Shown: positions 44,934 through 55,077 of the stretch, piece after piece
How the letters are laid out: the number at the start of each line of letters is the position of its first letter
Position numbering within the stretch: the stretch's first letter is position 1
Source: Phycisphaerales bacterium
GTDB lineage: Bacteria; Planctomycetota; Phycisphaerae; Phycisphaerales; UBA1924
Assembly (NCBI GenBank): GCA_030149165.1
Contig: JASBRY010000009.1
Location: 1,116,001 to 1,180,000 of the forward strand
DNA length: 64,000 bases
Reading direction: 5' to 3'
Made by a program: the position numbers and the translations under genes
The notes under the pieces: generated by a model
The model's input: only the letters and a program-made list of their open reading frames with translations
Databases searched by the model: none
What the model was told of the DNA's origin: nothing

Positions 44934-47900
44934 ATGAAGTTCCGAACCAATGTATGTACAGTCCTCGCGGTAGCCCTCAGCATATGCTTTGCTACACCCT
45001 TGTTTGCTCAAACTACCGGGGCACCCGGCGGCGCAGGACTTGAAGACCAACGTGATCAAGATGCAAAGCTTGATGCGATCCTCAAGCAAATGCCTGATGA
45101 TGCGGAACGCCGGATTCGTGATGCGTTGACCAAAGCGGATACGCAGATTGATCAGGCTGGGATTGACTTGTATACGCGGGAGTGGGATCGGCAAATACTG
45201 ACCAGTTCTTCGCCTAACTTCTCATTTGATTTAGAAGGAAACTTGGTCATCGCGACCTCGAACTCGCAGAACCAAGTGTCGGTAGAAAAATACGACATTA
45301 CGCCTACAAATGGTCCTGTATTGGTTTGGGTAACCCAGCTTCCGGGTAACTACTTAACAAGGGGACTCTCGATTGATATAGACGGCAACATTTATCTTCC
45401 ATTAGCCGATGCCAGTATCGCAAGCAGAAGTACCTATTTAGCGAAAATTAGCAGAGAAGGATTTGTGAACTGGGTCAGGTCATACGAAGGACCCGATTAT
45501 TCTTTATCTGCCAAGGACATGAAATGCGTTCTCAGTCCTGAGGGCGTGCCTTTTTTAATAACTTCCGTCTTTGATGTCTTGACATTTGAAGACCAGTTTT
45601 TTGTGTCAAAGATTGATCCGATTACGGGGGTGCAGGCATTCAGATCAAATCTGGAAGATCTGATTCAAAATGAAATCAGTCTGTCAAATATGCAGATTGA
45701 GCTTGATCCAGCTGGAAGACTGTATGTCCTCAATAGTATCGCCTCAGTAGATGGATCCTTTCTAACTCGCATCGATCCAGATCTTGGTACACTGGTCTGG
45801 AATATCTCAGACCCTTTGAAGATTTCGGCTGATGTCTCAGCAGACAACTTGGAACCTCGTCGTGAGGGTGGTGTGTATATTTCCGGTTCGATCGGGAACA
45901 ATGGTGTTGTTTATGCAATTGATCCAGATGGTTTCGTGTTGGACACAAGGATTATCACAGGCGATCAAGATAATCGTGTCATTGTAAATACTGTTCGTGA
46001 GTTTCGAGATGGTTCATATACTTACGGTGGTGCGATTGTTCGACCATACGAGTTTCCAGATTTTTTAAGAGATAGCGGCTTTCTGGCACATGTAGATCCA
46101 AATGCTGGAACCAGCTGGTTTGAGCAAGTCGATGATGGCTTCTTTGATATCCCTGGGACGCCACAGGGTTCAAATTTTGATGGAATTGTGGATATCCAGT
46201 ACGATCGTACAGGGAATATTTACTGTATTTATCGATCCAATACGGATTCGGCCTTTGTGCCCTATCAGACAAACTTCCGTGTGCATAAGTTCGATCGAAG
46301 CGGTGTAGAAATTTGGCAGGGGGCGGATGAAAACCCGTCAGGAAACTTCGATCGAGCAAACCCTGTCGATCTCAATATCGATGGGGGCGGAAATGTGCTT
46401 GCAACCATGGTGCTCACGGGTGATGATCCGATGCAAGCCGCGTATCTATTGAAATATTCCCAGCCCTTCTTGGGCGTGCCGACGGTCCAGACTGCAAGCG
46501 CGACGCTGAGCTTCGAAGACCAGAGTATTTGGGCTCCAGGGATGGGGAATCTGGTTGCCGAAGCTGATCTATTTGAAGTCGACTGGAATGAGGATTTCTC
46601 GGTTGATGCGACCTTCACAGTGCCGGTGTTGGGGGAGTTTGGTGGGGACTTCATGTTCTTAACCGACGGGGTGCTCAACACCGGGGTGCGAGCTGAAGTC
46701 CAAGGCGGGACCGCGGATGTGCACTTCCCGATCGATATCAAGTTCGGGATTCCACCAGAATCGAAGGTGTCAACCGGGCAACAAGTGAGCATCGCGGTGG
46801 ACTGGGATGTTGATCCCGCGGCGCGTCTCACGAGTTGCTTCACGCCAACATTCAACGCGGGGCTGACGGCGGGTGTCGATTACTCGGTATTCTCGTCGCT
46901 CCGATTGGTCGCATTCTCAGCTAACCTCCTCAATACCGAGTTTGTCAATGATGCGGCAATGATCGATAGGGATTATGTCCCGGGTGTGAATCTACTGGAC
47001 ATTCTCGCCGACCAAGGTTTCCTAGTTCCTGGCGAGTGGGCGAGCTTTGAAGACCCGAACGGGATTGTGAGCGCCGACTTCCGGACGCCTCAGATGTTTG
47101 CCCAGGGGACTTATAATCCGGTCACCAACTCATTCTCAACAACGGCTGATGATCGCTTCTTCCGGTTCGGAGTGTCGGTCACTGAGGCAGTTCTCAAGGC
47201 ATTCGGATTCACCGCACAAGCCGAGTTTGAAGCGGGGACTATTGGTGGGGAGTTTTTAGTTCGTGGTTCTGGGTCTGCATTGCAGCTGGGAGCTCGAGCT
47301 GATCTAGGAGCTCAACAAGATATTGATGTCGGGCTGACACCGATGATTACATATGACTTCGTTGGCAACGAGAGCATCCCGTCTCAAACCCTCCCGCTTG
47401 GAGCGCCGTTGAACTTTACTGTGCCTTCGGGCTTCGATGGTGTGATCGAGATTGTCCCGACAATTACCGCGACAGCGGATTTCTTTAACACGACTGATAT
47501 CGAGATGTTCCCTGGTATTACCTGGGACACAATCGAGCTTGCCGGAGCGGCCTCTGCGTTTGGCTTTGATCTCGTCGACTTTGGCCCTGAGTGTATTTTC
47601 TGTTATGACTGGGATGTTTCGGAAATCCTTGAAGCGCTTGGAGCCGAGCCGGGCCTTGCGGACTTTAGCATCAATGTCTTTGATGATGGCTGGGAGATCC
47701 CGGTCCAATCAGTGACGCTGCCTTGTATCCGTGTATTGGGGACATCAATTCTTGAAAATCCGCCCAATATCGAAGCGGCGAGCAGGGAATCACTGAGCAT
47801 GGTGATCTATGACCAGACCTCGCCGAGTGTGTCATCATTCAATGTCGCAACCGCTGGTACTTCGAAGATGATTCTGTACGGGGAACGATTCGCAAGCGGA

Positions 47901-49292
47901 TCGGTTGGGATGATCGAGCATTGGGGGCGGAGTGAGTCGCTCCCAACGACCTATATCAATCCCAACACGCTCCTCGTTGAGGTCCCGAACCGATTTCGCT
48001 TGCTGCCCGGCGTGGCCAAGCTGTTTGTGGAGACAACTGTCAAGAGCAAGGTGGTTGTTTCAGACACGATCGATCTGGCGATCAATTTCCCTGTTCCGAG
48101 ACTTGATGCGGTGAACCCGAATCTTTGGGCCGCGGACCCAGATCTTGCGGTGCTTCCTGTGTCGGTGATTGATGCGAAGTCATTTGCTGGGAATGACACA
48201 TTTATTACCCGCCGTGATTACTACATCAAGATGCGTGATGAGCTGTGGAGTGATGTGACCGATGACGGGTTTGCCGGCGGCGCGGCTGAGTACTTCCCAG
48301 GGTTTGATTTCAACAAAATCCCCGAGTTCCCATCGGTGTTGTGGTCGAGCAAGGGGCAGACGCTCCCGCTGCCTCGCTTCGTACAGCCCGTGGATAACGG
48401 GATCCATAATGTGCGCCTCGGCGAGGATCAGTACGATATCCCGATGATGGTCCCCGTGGTCATTTGTAACCCAGGACCGGGCGGCGGGATGAGCAACGAG
48501 TTGATGCTGACAATCGCCGCACCTACTCCTGTCACAAGCAGCGTGATTCCTTCAAACTTCTCGCCGCTTGATGTGATCTTGGATGAGAACTACTTTGATC
48601 CGACGGATGTTCCGGTGGAGCGTCCGATTGAGCTTCGGATCACCGGTCCGAATCATGTGCCCCAGTTCTCTGGATATGAAGAACCCAAGTACGGCAACTT
48701 TAATGCCGCGTCCGTGGTTCGATTCAACGGGCTTGATCTCCCAACAACCTTCATCAGTTCATCGCTGATGATTGCTCAACTCCCAGCAAACCTAGCAACG
48801 CTTGGTGATCACTCGATTACCGTCTATACACCAAGCAATGGCACGCAGTACTTCGAAGAACTTCGTGTCGATGCCAACGGCGACGGGATCCCAGACGATG
48901 TCCCGGCGTGGCAGGGATTGGTGGATAGTGGCGGGGAATCCGCTCCGCTGCTGTTCCGTGTGCGGTATCGTGATCCTGTGATCGCAGAGGTGCTGCCGAG
49001 CGTCATCGATCTCAACTCGCCCGCGTTTGATGATTCACAGTTCAAGGAGCCCCGCCCGTATAATCTGACATTGCTCGGCGAGGACTTCCGCGAAGGTGCT
49101 CAGGTCTTCTTCAATGGTCAGCTTCGTGACTCGGAAGTGGTCGGTACAACCAAGGTCAAGGTCAAGCTACTTCCCCAGGATGTATCAATGATCGGGGAGT
49201 ACGACATCGTGGTCCAGAACCCGTTCCCGCAGTTTGAGCAGAGCGCGCCGTCGATCATCACGGTCAGAAATGCTGGTATGAAGATGCCATGA
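44934..49292 (+). CDS. Large secreted protein with beta-propeller-like half and IPT/TIG domains
   Basis: A 1452-residue exported protein (signal peptide ending CFATPLFAQ). Residues about 70-530 look like a PQQ/SBBP-style beta-propeller recounting repeats (FDLEGNLVIATSNSQNQ, IDIDGNIYLPLADAS, IDPDGFVLDTRIITGD). The middle has beta-rich regions and a CIFCYDWDVSEI motif. Three or so IPT/TIG-like domains follow (SKMILYGERFASGSVG, VVRFNGLDLPTTFISS, NLTLLGEDFREGAQVFFNG). TGGAG is 8 bases before the chosen ATG. Role is unknown, plausibly a cell-surface adhesion or binding protein. The convergent kinase gene ends 35 bp away. Confidence 0.82.
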   Translation: MKFRTNVCTVLAVALSICFATPLFAQTTGAPGGAGLEDQRDQDAKLDAILKQMPDDAERRIRDALTKADTQIDQAGIDLYTREWDRQILTSSSPNFSFDLEGNLVIATSNSQNQVSVEKYDITPTNGPVLVWVTQLPGNYLTRGLSIDIDGNIYLPLADASIASRSTYLAKISREGFVNWVRSYEGPDYSLSAKDMKCVLSPEGVPFLITSVFDVLTFEDQFFVSKIDPITGVQAFRSNLEDLIQNEISLSNMQIELDPAGRLYVLNSIASVDGSFLTRIDPDLGTLVWNISDPLKISADVSADNLEPRREGGVYISGSIGNNGVVYAIDPDGFVLDTRIITGDQDNRVIVNTVREFRDGSYTYGGAIVRPYEFPDFLRDSGFLAHVDPNAGTSWFEQVDDGFFDIPGTPQGSNFDGIVDIQYDRTGNIYCIYRSNTDSAFVPYQTNFRVHKFDRSGVEIWQGADENPSGNFDRANPVDLNIDGGGNVLATMVLTGDDPMQAAYLLKYSQPFLGVPTVQTASATLSFEDQSIWAPGMGNLVAEADLFEVDWNEDFSVDATFTVPVLGEFGGDFMFLTDGVLNTGVRAEVQGGTADVHFPIDIKFGIPPESKVSTGQQVSIAVDWDVDPAARLTSCFTPTFNAGLTAGVDYSVFSSLRLVAFSANLLNTEFVNDAAMIDRDYVPGVNLLDILADQGFLVPGEWASFEDPNGIVSADFRTPQMFAQGTYNPVTNSFSTTADDRFFRFGVSVTEAVLKAFGFTAQAEFEAGTIGGEFLVRGSGSALQLGARADLGAQQDIDVGLTPMITYDFVGNESIPSQTLPLGAPLNFTVPSGFDGVIEIVPTITATADFFNTTDIEMFPGITWDTIELAGAASAFGFDLVDFGPECIFCYDWDVSEILEALGAEPGLADFSINVFDDGWEIPVQSVTLPCIRVLGTSILENPPNIEAASRESLSMVIYDQTSPSVSSFNVATAGTSKMILYGERFASGSVGMIEHWGRSESLPTTYINPNTLLVEVPNRFRLLPGVAKLFVETTVKSKVVVSDTIDLAINFPVPRLDAVNPNLWAADPDLAVLPVSVIDAKSFAGNDTFITRRDYYIKMRDELWSDVTDDGFAGGAAEYFPGFDFNKIPEFPSVLWSSKGQTLPLPRFVQPVDNGIHNVRLGEDQYDIPMMVPVVICNPGPGGGMSNELMLTIAAPTPVTSSVIPSNFSPLDVILDENYFDPTDVPVERPIELRITGPNHVPQFSGYEEPKYGNFNAASVVRFNGLDLPTTFISSSLMIAQLPANLATLGDHSITVYTPSNGTQYFEELRVDANGDGIPDDVPAWQGLVDSGGESAPLLFRVRYRDPVIAEVLPSVIDLNSPAFDDSQFKEPRPYNLTLLGEDFREGAQVFFNGQLRDSEVVGTTKVKVKLLPQDVSMIGEYDIVVQNPFPQFEQSAPSIITVRNAGMKMP

Positions 49293-49327
49293 CTTAACAG
49301 CAGCCATAGGTTTGGAAGAATCCGAGC

Positions 49328-52300
49328 TTATTGATCCGTTGCAGATAAGTTGGACCAAGATTGTATTTGCTCAATCAGGTCTAGTGCCGGTGCGGAAAGT
49401 GGCTGTGGTTTGCGGAGATATCGGCGTTCGGATTCCAGGATCCGGAGCACTCGACCTCCGGCAGTGATGAGTCGTTTGCTGTCGGGAGTCCAGATGAGAT
49501 TGAAAATGTAATTGCGTGGATTCTGAGATTCAGGTTCTGCTCGAGGGACTTTTATGTTGGCAAGGAGCTTGTAGAACTGGGTATCAAAGATTAACACACT
49601 CCCATTCTCAAGACCCATCGCCAAACGAGAACCATCGGGTGAGTAGGTCATGCCATAGATTGTGCTATCGATCCCATCTCTGAACTCATGGAGTAGCTCG
49701 TCGGTCTGGGCGTCGTAAATCCGTGTCATCTGGTATTCGCCGGATGCGTAGACACTGCCATCCGGATGAACAGCGACACCAGCAGTCAGACCTGCGGTGT
49801 TGCCTTGCAGTTCAATAGGTTGGGTGGTTGATCCCACTCTTCCACGCACTCGGACTGGATCAGAGTACCCTACCGAAGCACTCGCTTGGAGGATGCGTCC
49901 ATCCGGAAGTGCCGATGCGTGGTGGTGAATCGTTCCTTGCCCAATAATATCAGCGGCGGCGTCGATGGTTTGATCCTGTGATGCGGTCTGGATCCAACTC
50001 CGCTTGCCGCTTTGGAGGTCGACTGTGGTGAGCCCCAATGTGTTTGTGCCGAGATCGGTATCCAACTTGTGTTGTGCATAGGTCAGCTTGGTACCTGTCT
50101 TATCGAAAACCAATGGCCCGTTCATGTAGAACACGAGCAGATCATTCGAGTTGGGGCGATTCAAGCGTGCAATCAACTGATCGGTGTTGAGATTCCAGAG
50201 CAGTATATCGCCCCCTTGCGGCTCGGCGCTGGCCAGGAGTGATCCGTCCGGAGAGACCGCGAGTTGATAGACCCATGAGTTGTGCCCCTCAAGAAGGTTG
50301 ATGTTGGGGGCGGTGAAATCGATTTGCTTGTCAGGATCCAGTGGGATTATCCAGGGCCACAAGTCTGTAGGTGTTCTAGCGAACAATATCTCACTATCAG
50401 GTGATACAAACAGATTACTCTGGGCGTTTGTGCCATTATCGAGTGTTATCAGTGGTTGCTCAGAGACCCGGTCATACACACGAATTTGTTTTTGATCGTA
50501 GAGTGTTGCAATGAGCTTGGATTCGTCTGGGGTCATGATGATTAAATCAATCATGCCAGAGGTTTCATCGATGAACCCGATTGGCGAGAGATCTGTTGTG
50601 TTTAGTTTGATAATCCCTTGGGTATCTGTGTTGGCATACAGGATGGAACCATCTGGTGAGAGCACTGCGGATGGACCTGAGGCATTTAATGACTTTCTTG
50701 CTCGGATCTCCCATGTGTTGGTATCGATCGCGATAATCTCGCCATGGTTGTTCCATGTGAGTAGGTAGATGCTGTGGTTCGCTTGGTCAATGATTGGGGC
50801 GTTCCATTGCATCTGACCGTTGTTGGGCAAGCCCGATTTGAGTTCAAATACAAGTTGGGAATCTTCGTAGATGTATACGAGATCGCCGGACTGCATGACA
50901 GCAATTTGATGATCCGGCGAGATCTGCCTGAGATACTGGCCTTTAGCGGTAATATTCTCAGACAATGCTGGGAGTTTCTCCGCGTTCTCAGGGTTGTATG
51001 GATGAATCAGGCCGTCGTCGAGTATGAAATATAGGAGCCCGTTTTGAAAGGCCAGAAACCTACCAGAACCAATGGATTCGACCTCGTTTAGAATGCTCGG
51101 AGAGCGGATGTCGGTGAGCAAGTTGTTGTACTGAAACGCATTGGATTGATTGTTGTACTCAAGTGCCGTATGGGGTTCAGCGAATCCGATCGGGTAGAAA
51201 GAATGATTTCGGGGCTGATTGGATCGAAATACTGTTTGCTGCTCTTGGATCCATGGCAACGATGAAGCGAGGTGCTCCCATTCCCAGCCCCTGCTGTCTG
51301 GCGCGATAGTGTACAGAAGTTCAACGCCTTTCCAAACCTCTCCTTGATCGGTGAGGGCGATGGTGCCTTCGAGCACGCCTCGAATTGCGTCGAGTTCCTT
51401 GGCTCGAGCGATGCGTTGTTGATCTTCTGCAACTAGCCGCGCTGCATGCTGCCCTGCCGCGAAATAAACCGAAAAAATGAACCCTATGGTGAGGGCAAGG
51501 ACGGTCGCAGAAACCCCTCCAACAAGGAGCTTGTTTCGCTTAACAAACTTTCCCGCGCGGTACCGCTTTGTAGGTGGACGGGAGAGGATTGGGCGATCAG
51601 CAATCGCTCGACGCAGATCGTCCGCGACTTCACCTGCATTGGCAAATCTCAGTTTGGGTTCCCTCTGCAGGCACCGCATTGCAATGGTCTCGAAGTCCGT
51701 GTTGATATCCCGGTTGAGTCGACGAATCCGCGCTGGATTTTCGGTTTCAATCGCTCGAAATGCTGCGGATATTGACATGCCTTCGAGCTGGAATGGTGGG
51801 TAGCCGAGCAGGAGTTCGTACATGATCGCGCCGATCGCATACACATCCGATCGTGCCGTGATCAGATCCGGCTTTCCGGTGAGCTGCTCGGGGGCCATGT
51901 AGGCGAGGGTGCCCAAGATCTGTCCTTCACGCGTCATCGTGGTCGCGGCGAGGGTTGAATCTCCGACAAATCGAGCGATCCCGAAGTCCAGGATCTTTGG
52001 CTGCCCGTCTTTCTCAACAAGAATATTCTCTGGTTTGAGGTCCCGGTGGATGATGCCTCTTTCATGTGCATGCATCATGCCGTCGCAAACGCGTGCGATC
52101 AGTTCGACTCTCTCGCGCTGGGAGAGTTTGTGCGTGGTGGCAAATGCGTGCAAAGGCCGTCCAGCGACAAGTTCCATCACAAAGTACGGGCGGCGAATAC
52201 GACCTATGTGCGCAACACCAGCTTCATAGACGCGGGCGATTCCGGGATGCTGGAGTTGTCCCTGGATCTGCGCCTCTGCGGCGAGGCGTTGATTGAGTTC

Positions 52301-52684
52301 GCGTGCATGGAGCAGCGATTCGACGACCTTGACCGCGACGCGCCGCTTTGGGCTCTGTTGCTCACACTCATAAACAATCCCCATGCCCCCTCGACCGATC
52401 TCATGTAGGACTCGATATTCTCCAATCATCTCCATGGGATGCTCAGGAGGTGGAGGATTGTCCAAGAGTTCCTCAAGACCCTTTCGTGCATCACTGATCG
52501 CATCATCATTCATGAATAAATGCTCTTGTGATGAAGAATCAAGCTCTAGAAGCCTGCGGATCTCCTGCTCAAGTTCAACATCACCCAAGCAATGATCCCG
52601 GATCAGCACCTCCCGATCATGCTCGCAAGCGTCAAAGATCTTTTCGAGTATCGAGTTGATCCGATGGTACTTCTCCGGATTCAT
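49328..52684 (-). CDS. Membrane Ser/Thr protein kinase with C-terminal WD40/PQQ-like propeller
   Basis: A 1118-residue kinase of the planctomycete type. N-terminal helical region, then a PknB-like kinase domain (about 88-345): Gly-loop GRGGMG 98-103, Lys119, HRDLKPEN 213-220, DFG 233-235. One membrane helix (about 390-412) leads to an extracytoplasmic propeller of about 700 residues with WD40-like repeats (LAVSPDGSLLASAEPQGGDI, GMTYSPDGSRLAMGLENGSV). It should sense something outside and phosphorylate cytoplasmic targets. The ATG at 52684 overlaps the sigma factor stop by 4 bases (ATGA), so the pair is translationally coupled; the longer in-frame extension is not needed. Confidence 0.9.
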   Translation of the reverse strand: MNPEKYHRINSILEKIFDACEHDREVLIRDHCLGDVELEQEIRRLLELDSSSQEHLFMNDDAISDARKGLEELLDNPPPPEHPMEMIGEYRVLHEIGRGGMGIVYECEQQSPKRRVAVKVVESLLHARELNQRLAAEAQIQGQLQHPGIARVYEAGVAHIGRIRRPYFVMELVAGRPLHAFATTHKLSQRERVELIARVCDGMMHAHERGIIHRDLKPENILVEKDGQPKILDFGIARFVGDSTLAATTMTREGQILGTLAYMAPEQLTGKPDLITARSDVYAIGAIMYELLLGYPPFQLEGMSISAAFRAIETENPARIRRLNRDINTDFETIAMRCLQREPKLRFANAGEVADDLRRAIADRPILSRPPTKRYRAGKFVKRNKLLVGGVSATVLALTIGFIFSVYFAAGQHAARLVAEDQQRIARAKELDAIRGVLEGTIALTDQGEVWKGVELLYTIAPDSRGWEWEHLASSLPWIQEQQTVFRSNQPRNHSFYPIGFAEPHTALEYNNQSNAFQYNNLLTDIRSPSILNEVESIGSGRFLAFQNGLLYFILDDGLIHPYNPENAEKLPALSENITAKGQYLRQISPDHQIAVMQSGDLVYIYEDSQLVFELKSGLPNNGQMQWNAPIIDQANHSIYLLTWNNHGEIIAIDTNTWEIRARKSLNASGPSAVLSPDGSILYANTDTQGIIKLNTTDLSPIGFIDETSGMIDLIIMTPDESKLIATLYDQKQIRVYDRVSEQPLITLDNGTNAQSNLFVSPDSEILFARTPTDLWPWIIPLDPDKQIDFTAPNINLLEGHNSWVYQLAVSPDGSLLASAEPQGGDILLWNLNTDQLIARLNRPNSNDLLVFYMNGPLVFDKTGTKLTYAQHKLDTDLGTNTLGLTTVDLQSGKRSWIQTASQDQTIDAAADIIGQGTIHHHASALPDGRILQASASVGYSDPVRVRGRVGSTTQPIELQGNTAGLTAGVAVHPDGSVYASGEYQMTRIYDAQTDELLHEFRDGIDSTIYGMTYSPDGSRLAMGLENGSVLIFDTQFYKLLANIKVPRAEPESQNPRNYIFNLIWTPDSKRLITAGGRVLRILESERRYLRKPQPLSAPALDLIEQIQSWSNLSATDQ

Positions 52685-53241
52685 GGTTTGCCCAGCTCGT
52701 CCAGAAGCCAGAGTCTGGCGATACGCCAATCCCGTTTCGCGGTACGCTCATGTATTCCGAGCATGATCGATATCTCGACTATGGAGAGGGCACCGAGTAG
52801 ACGGAGTTCAGCGACAGCTGCCTGCCGTTTATTCAGTTGGCCAAGTTTTTCGAGTGAGTCATGAAAGTCAACTAGATCAAATGCGGTATCTGGATCCCCA
52901 AATGAGCCCTCTGAGAATGTAAGTTTAAACGCATTGCCCCCGCGTTTGATTCGGTTATTTGATCGGGCATGATCTGCCAAGACTTGCCTCATCGCTTTTG
53001 CAGCGAGCGCGAAGAAGTGGGGCCGGTCATTGATCCGATCTACTTTCCCGGCAAGTTTGATCCAAACTTCGTTGATTAAAGCTGTGGGTTGAAGGGTGTG
53101 TGAATACTTCTGCTCTGCGAAGACGACGCCTGCAAGATTCCTGAGTTCAGAGTAGAGTGAATCAAAGAGCCGATTGAGATCCGGCTTGGTATCAACATCA
53201 AAAGATGATGGGTCGTCTTGTTGCTCCCCGCGATCAGGCAT
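52681..53241 (-). CDS. ECF-type RNA polymerase sigma factor, planctomycete Sigma70_ECF family
   Basis: A 186-residue sigma factor with regions 2 (LYSELRNLAGVVFAEQ, TALINEVWIKLAG, HFFALAAKAMRQVLADHARS) and 4 (LNKRQAAVAELRLLGALSIV, ISIMLGIHERTAKRDWRIAR). The DHARSNNRIKRGG stretch matches the Sigma70_ECF family common in planctomycetes. Start at 53241: the frame is open upstream to 53382, but that part is Cys/Phe-rich and has no ribosome site. No anti-sigma factor is adjacent; the overlapping kinase gene is the likely regulator. Confidence 0.88.
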   Translation of the reverse strand: MPDRGEQQDDPSSFDVDTKPDLNRLFDSLYSELRNLAGVVFAEQKYSHTLQPTALINEVWIKLAGKVDRINDRPHFFALAAKAMRQVLADHARSNNRIKRGGNAFKLTFSEGSFGDPDTAFDLVDFHDSLEKLGQLNKRQAAVAELRLLGALSIVEISIMLGIHERTAKRDWRIARLWLLDELGKP

Positions 53242-53590
53242 AAACCTATTATAGTGTGATTCCGATTTGCATACACACAGGAAATGACACAGATTTCCAA
53301 TCGTGCAAAAAAATCTGATGCCAATCGAGACCCTGGTAGATCGACGGAGTGGGCAGAAACTATTGGTGTAGATGATGATCAATCGTCATTGATTTTGAAG
53401 CGAATGGGATTTCCAAAAAGGGTTCAGAAACTCTATCCGGATCACAAGCAGGCAGCGTTGCTCGGTACGATTGCTCGATGTGGATCAACCGCAAACGAGT
53501 TTGGACTCGGTTTCGCATGTTACAGCAATCTGCGCATACAAACCAGCCATGATCTTCAGCATGGTCCCGCTTCTTCGAAAAATGAATGAC

Positions 53591-54600
53591 TCAGGCTGCT
53601 CGACGGTAGTGTCGGAGTAGCCCGCCAAGCCGAGTGTCGCTGCAGATCTTCCCAGCGATTGCAGATGGAGCTGTCGGAATAATCGGTTAGTTTCCAAGAC
53701 CCTGGTGCGGGCGTTCGTGGTGATAGTACTCAACATACTCACTGATCAAGTAGTCAAGATGCTTCCCGTCAACTGGCATGAAGTGATCAAGGCATTCGAC
53801 TTTGAATGACTTCATCCATCGCTCGATGTGGGCATTCATGAGCGATGCTTTGATTGGTAACGGGTACGGCCTCACACCTTCACGCAGAAGTGATTCATTA
53901 AACTGCTTCGAGTAGAGCACGTCGTTGTCGCGCACGAGAATGGTGGGGGAGTCAAGCTCAAGATTCCTCACCATTGCTTGGAAGCACTCAGCAACCCGGT
54001 ACATCCAATCGCTGTTAGGGTGCCGTGTTGATTTCGTGAGAACAACTCTTCTGCTCCCAATGTGCATGAAAACAAGTGTGGTGTATCGCTTGAGCCCTCT
54101 CGGTGTGATCGCGTTCTTGGTGAAGAAATCGCAAGACCACAAGGTTGCCGCGTGTTGTTTCAGGAACTGATCCCAGACTCTTTAAGGATCGATCGTACCG
54201 TCGTCCTCGAGACCGACATGATCCCGAGTTTGCACAGTTCACCTAGCATCCTGGTGTATCCCCAGCCCGGGGTCTTGGCCATTTCGAGAATAAGCTTCTT
54301 GAGATCCCGGCGAGATGGGGGCCGTCCGGCCTTTGCTATGGATCTCCGTTTTCTGTACCCATTGGGACGGAGCCGCCGCTGGAATCTGCTATATTGAACA
54401 ACGGAGATGATGTCCCGCAATGTGGGGCCGACAGCCTTGCCGAATCGGATGAGTCTCCGCCGCTCGCGATTGGTCAAGGAGATCCGCTTGGGGAGTTTTT
54501 ACTCGGAGGATCCGATTTTCGACAGTGAAGTATCGGAGCTGGGCAATCAGCTGGTCGTGGTCCGATCGGCCGAACGCGATCAGTTTCGGTAGATATGGGT
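53591..54600 (-). pseudogene. Decayed transposase (copy 3): deletion, frameshift and internal stop
   Basis: Minus-strand homology to the intact transposase along its whole length. The N-terminus has lost its start (DQLIAQLRYFTVENRIL is still readable near 54560). The middle frame ends ILKESGISS at 54160, where about 13 codons (GIEP to EPTW) are deleted with a shift. The core resumes with WSCDFFTKNAITP, LVRDNDVLYSK and NAHIERWMKSFKVECLDH, then an in-frame stop follows HHERPHQGLGN. The old C-terminus TRLGGLLRHYRRAA ends with a stop at 53591. All catalytic residues are still visible, but the protein cannot be made whole. Confidence 0.88.
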
Positions 54601-54670
54601 CATCCAGGGTGCGGATAGGGTTTTTGAACCCCTGGAGAGCGGGGTTTCTGCTACAATCGAGGTGATTCTA

Positions 54671-54874
54671 GAGAGACTGAATGCCATATGCTTGAACACA
54701 CTCCGTTGACTTCAAAGGTAAACGGATCGGCGTCCTCTACAAGACGCCGTTTCGCCCGTTTTGGGGCACGCTACGCGGAATCGCGCGTTTCTGTATTTTC
54801 GCCGTTCCGACCACCTGTTGATATACGAGTTTAGTTCACGAGAGTGGCTCATGGCGATATGGGCGGTGTCTCCG
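54671..54874. repeat. ~205-bp dispersed hairpin repeat, copy B
   Basis: 204 bp from GAGAGACTG to TGTCTCCG, next to IS copy 3. The hairpin is worn: CGGCGTC (54728-54734) with GACGCCG (54743-54749), 8-base loop, followed by TTTCGCCCGTTTT. It shares CTCCGTTGACTTCAAAGG and GGCGATATGGGCGGTGTCTC-type blocks with the other copies. The minus-strand frame ends KTGETASCRGRRSVYL. Confidence 0.8.
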
Positions 54875-55077
54875 TGAAGATCCCTGATCTGATATCCATG
54901 TTTCCTATTGCGGTGGCTAGCAGATTGTGACACCCACCTATACAGCGGAAATCACGCCGTAGATCGATGATCGAGCTCATTATTCTTGCAATGTCAATGT
55001 CAACCCGATAAGTTGGAGCGTCTATTCAGGGGCATTGAGGGCTCCCTGATCCCACAGTAACAGATTGGAAATTTGTC

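Noticed and set aside
53284-53589. 101-codon plus-strand frame divergent from the sigma factor gene
   Set aside because: Shares no features with known families, has no clear ribosome site and ends inside IS copy 3; probably chance.
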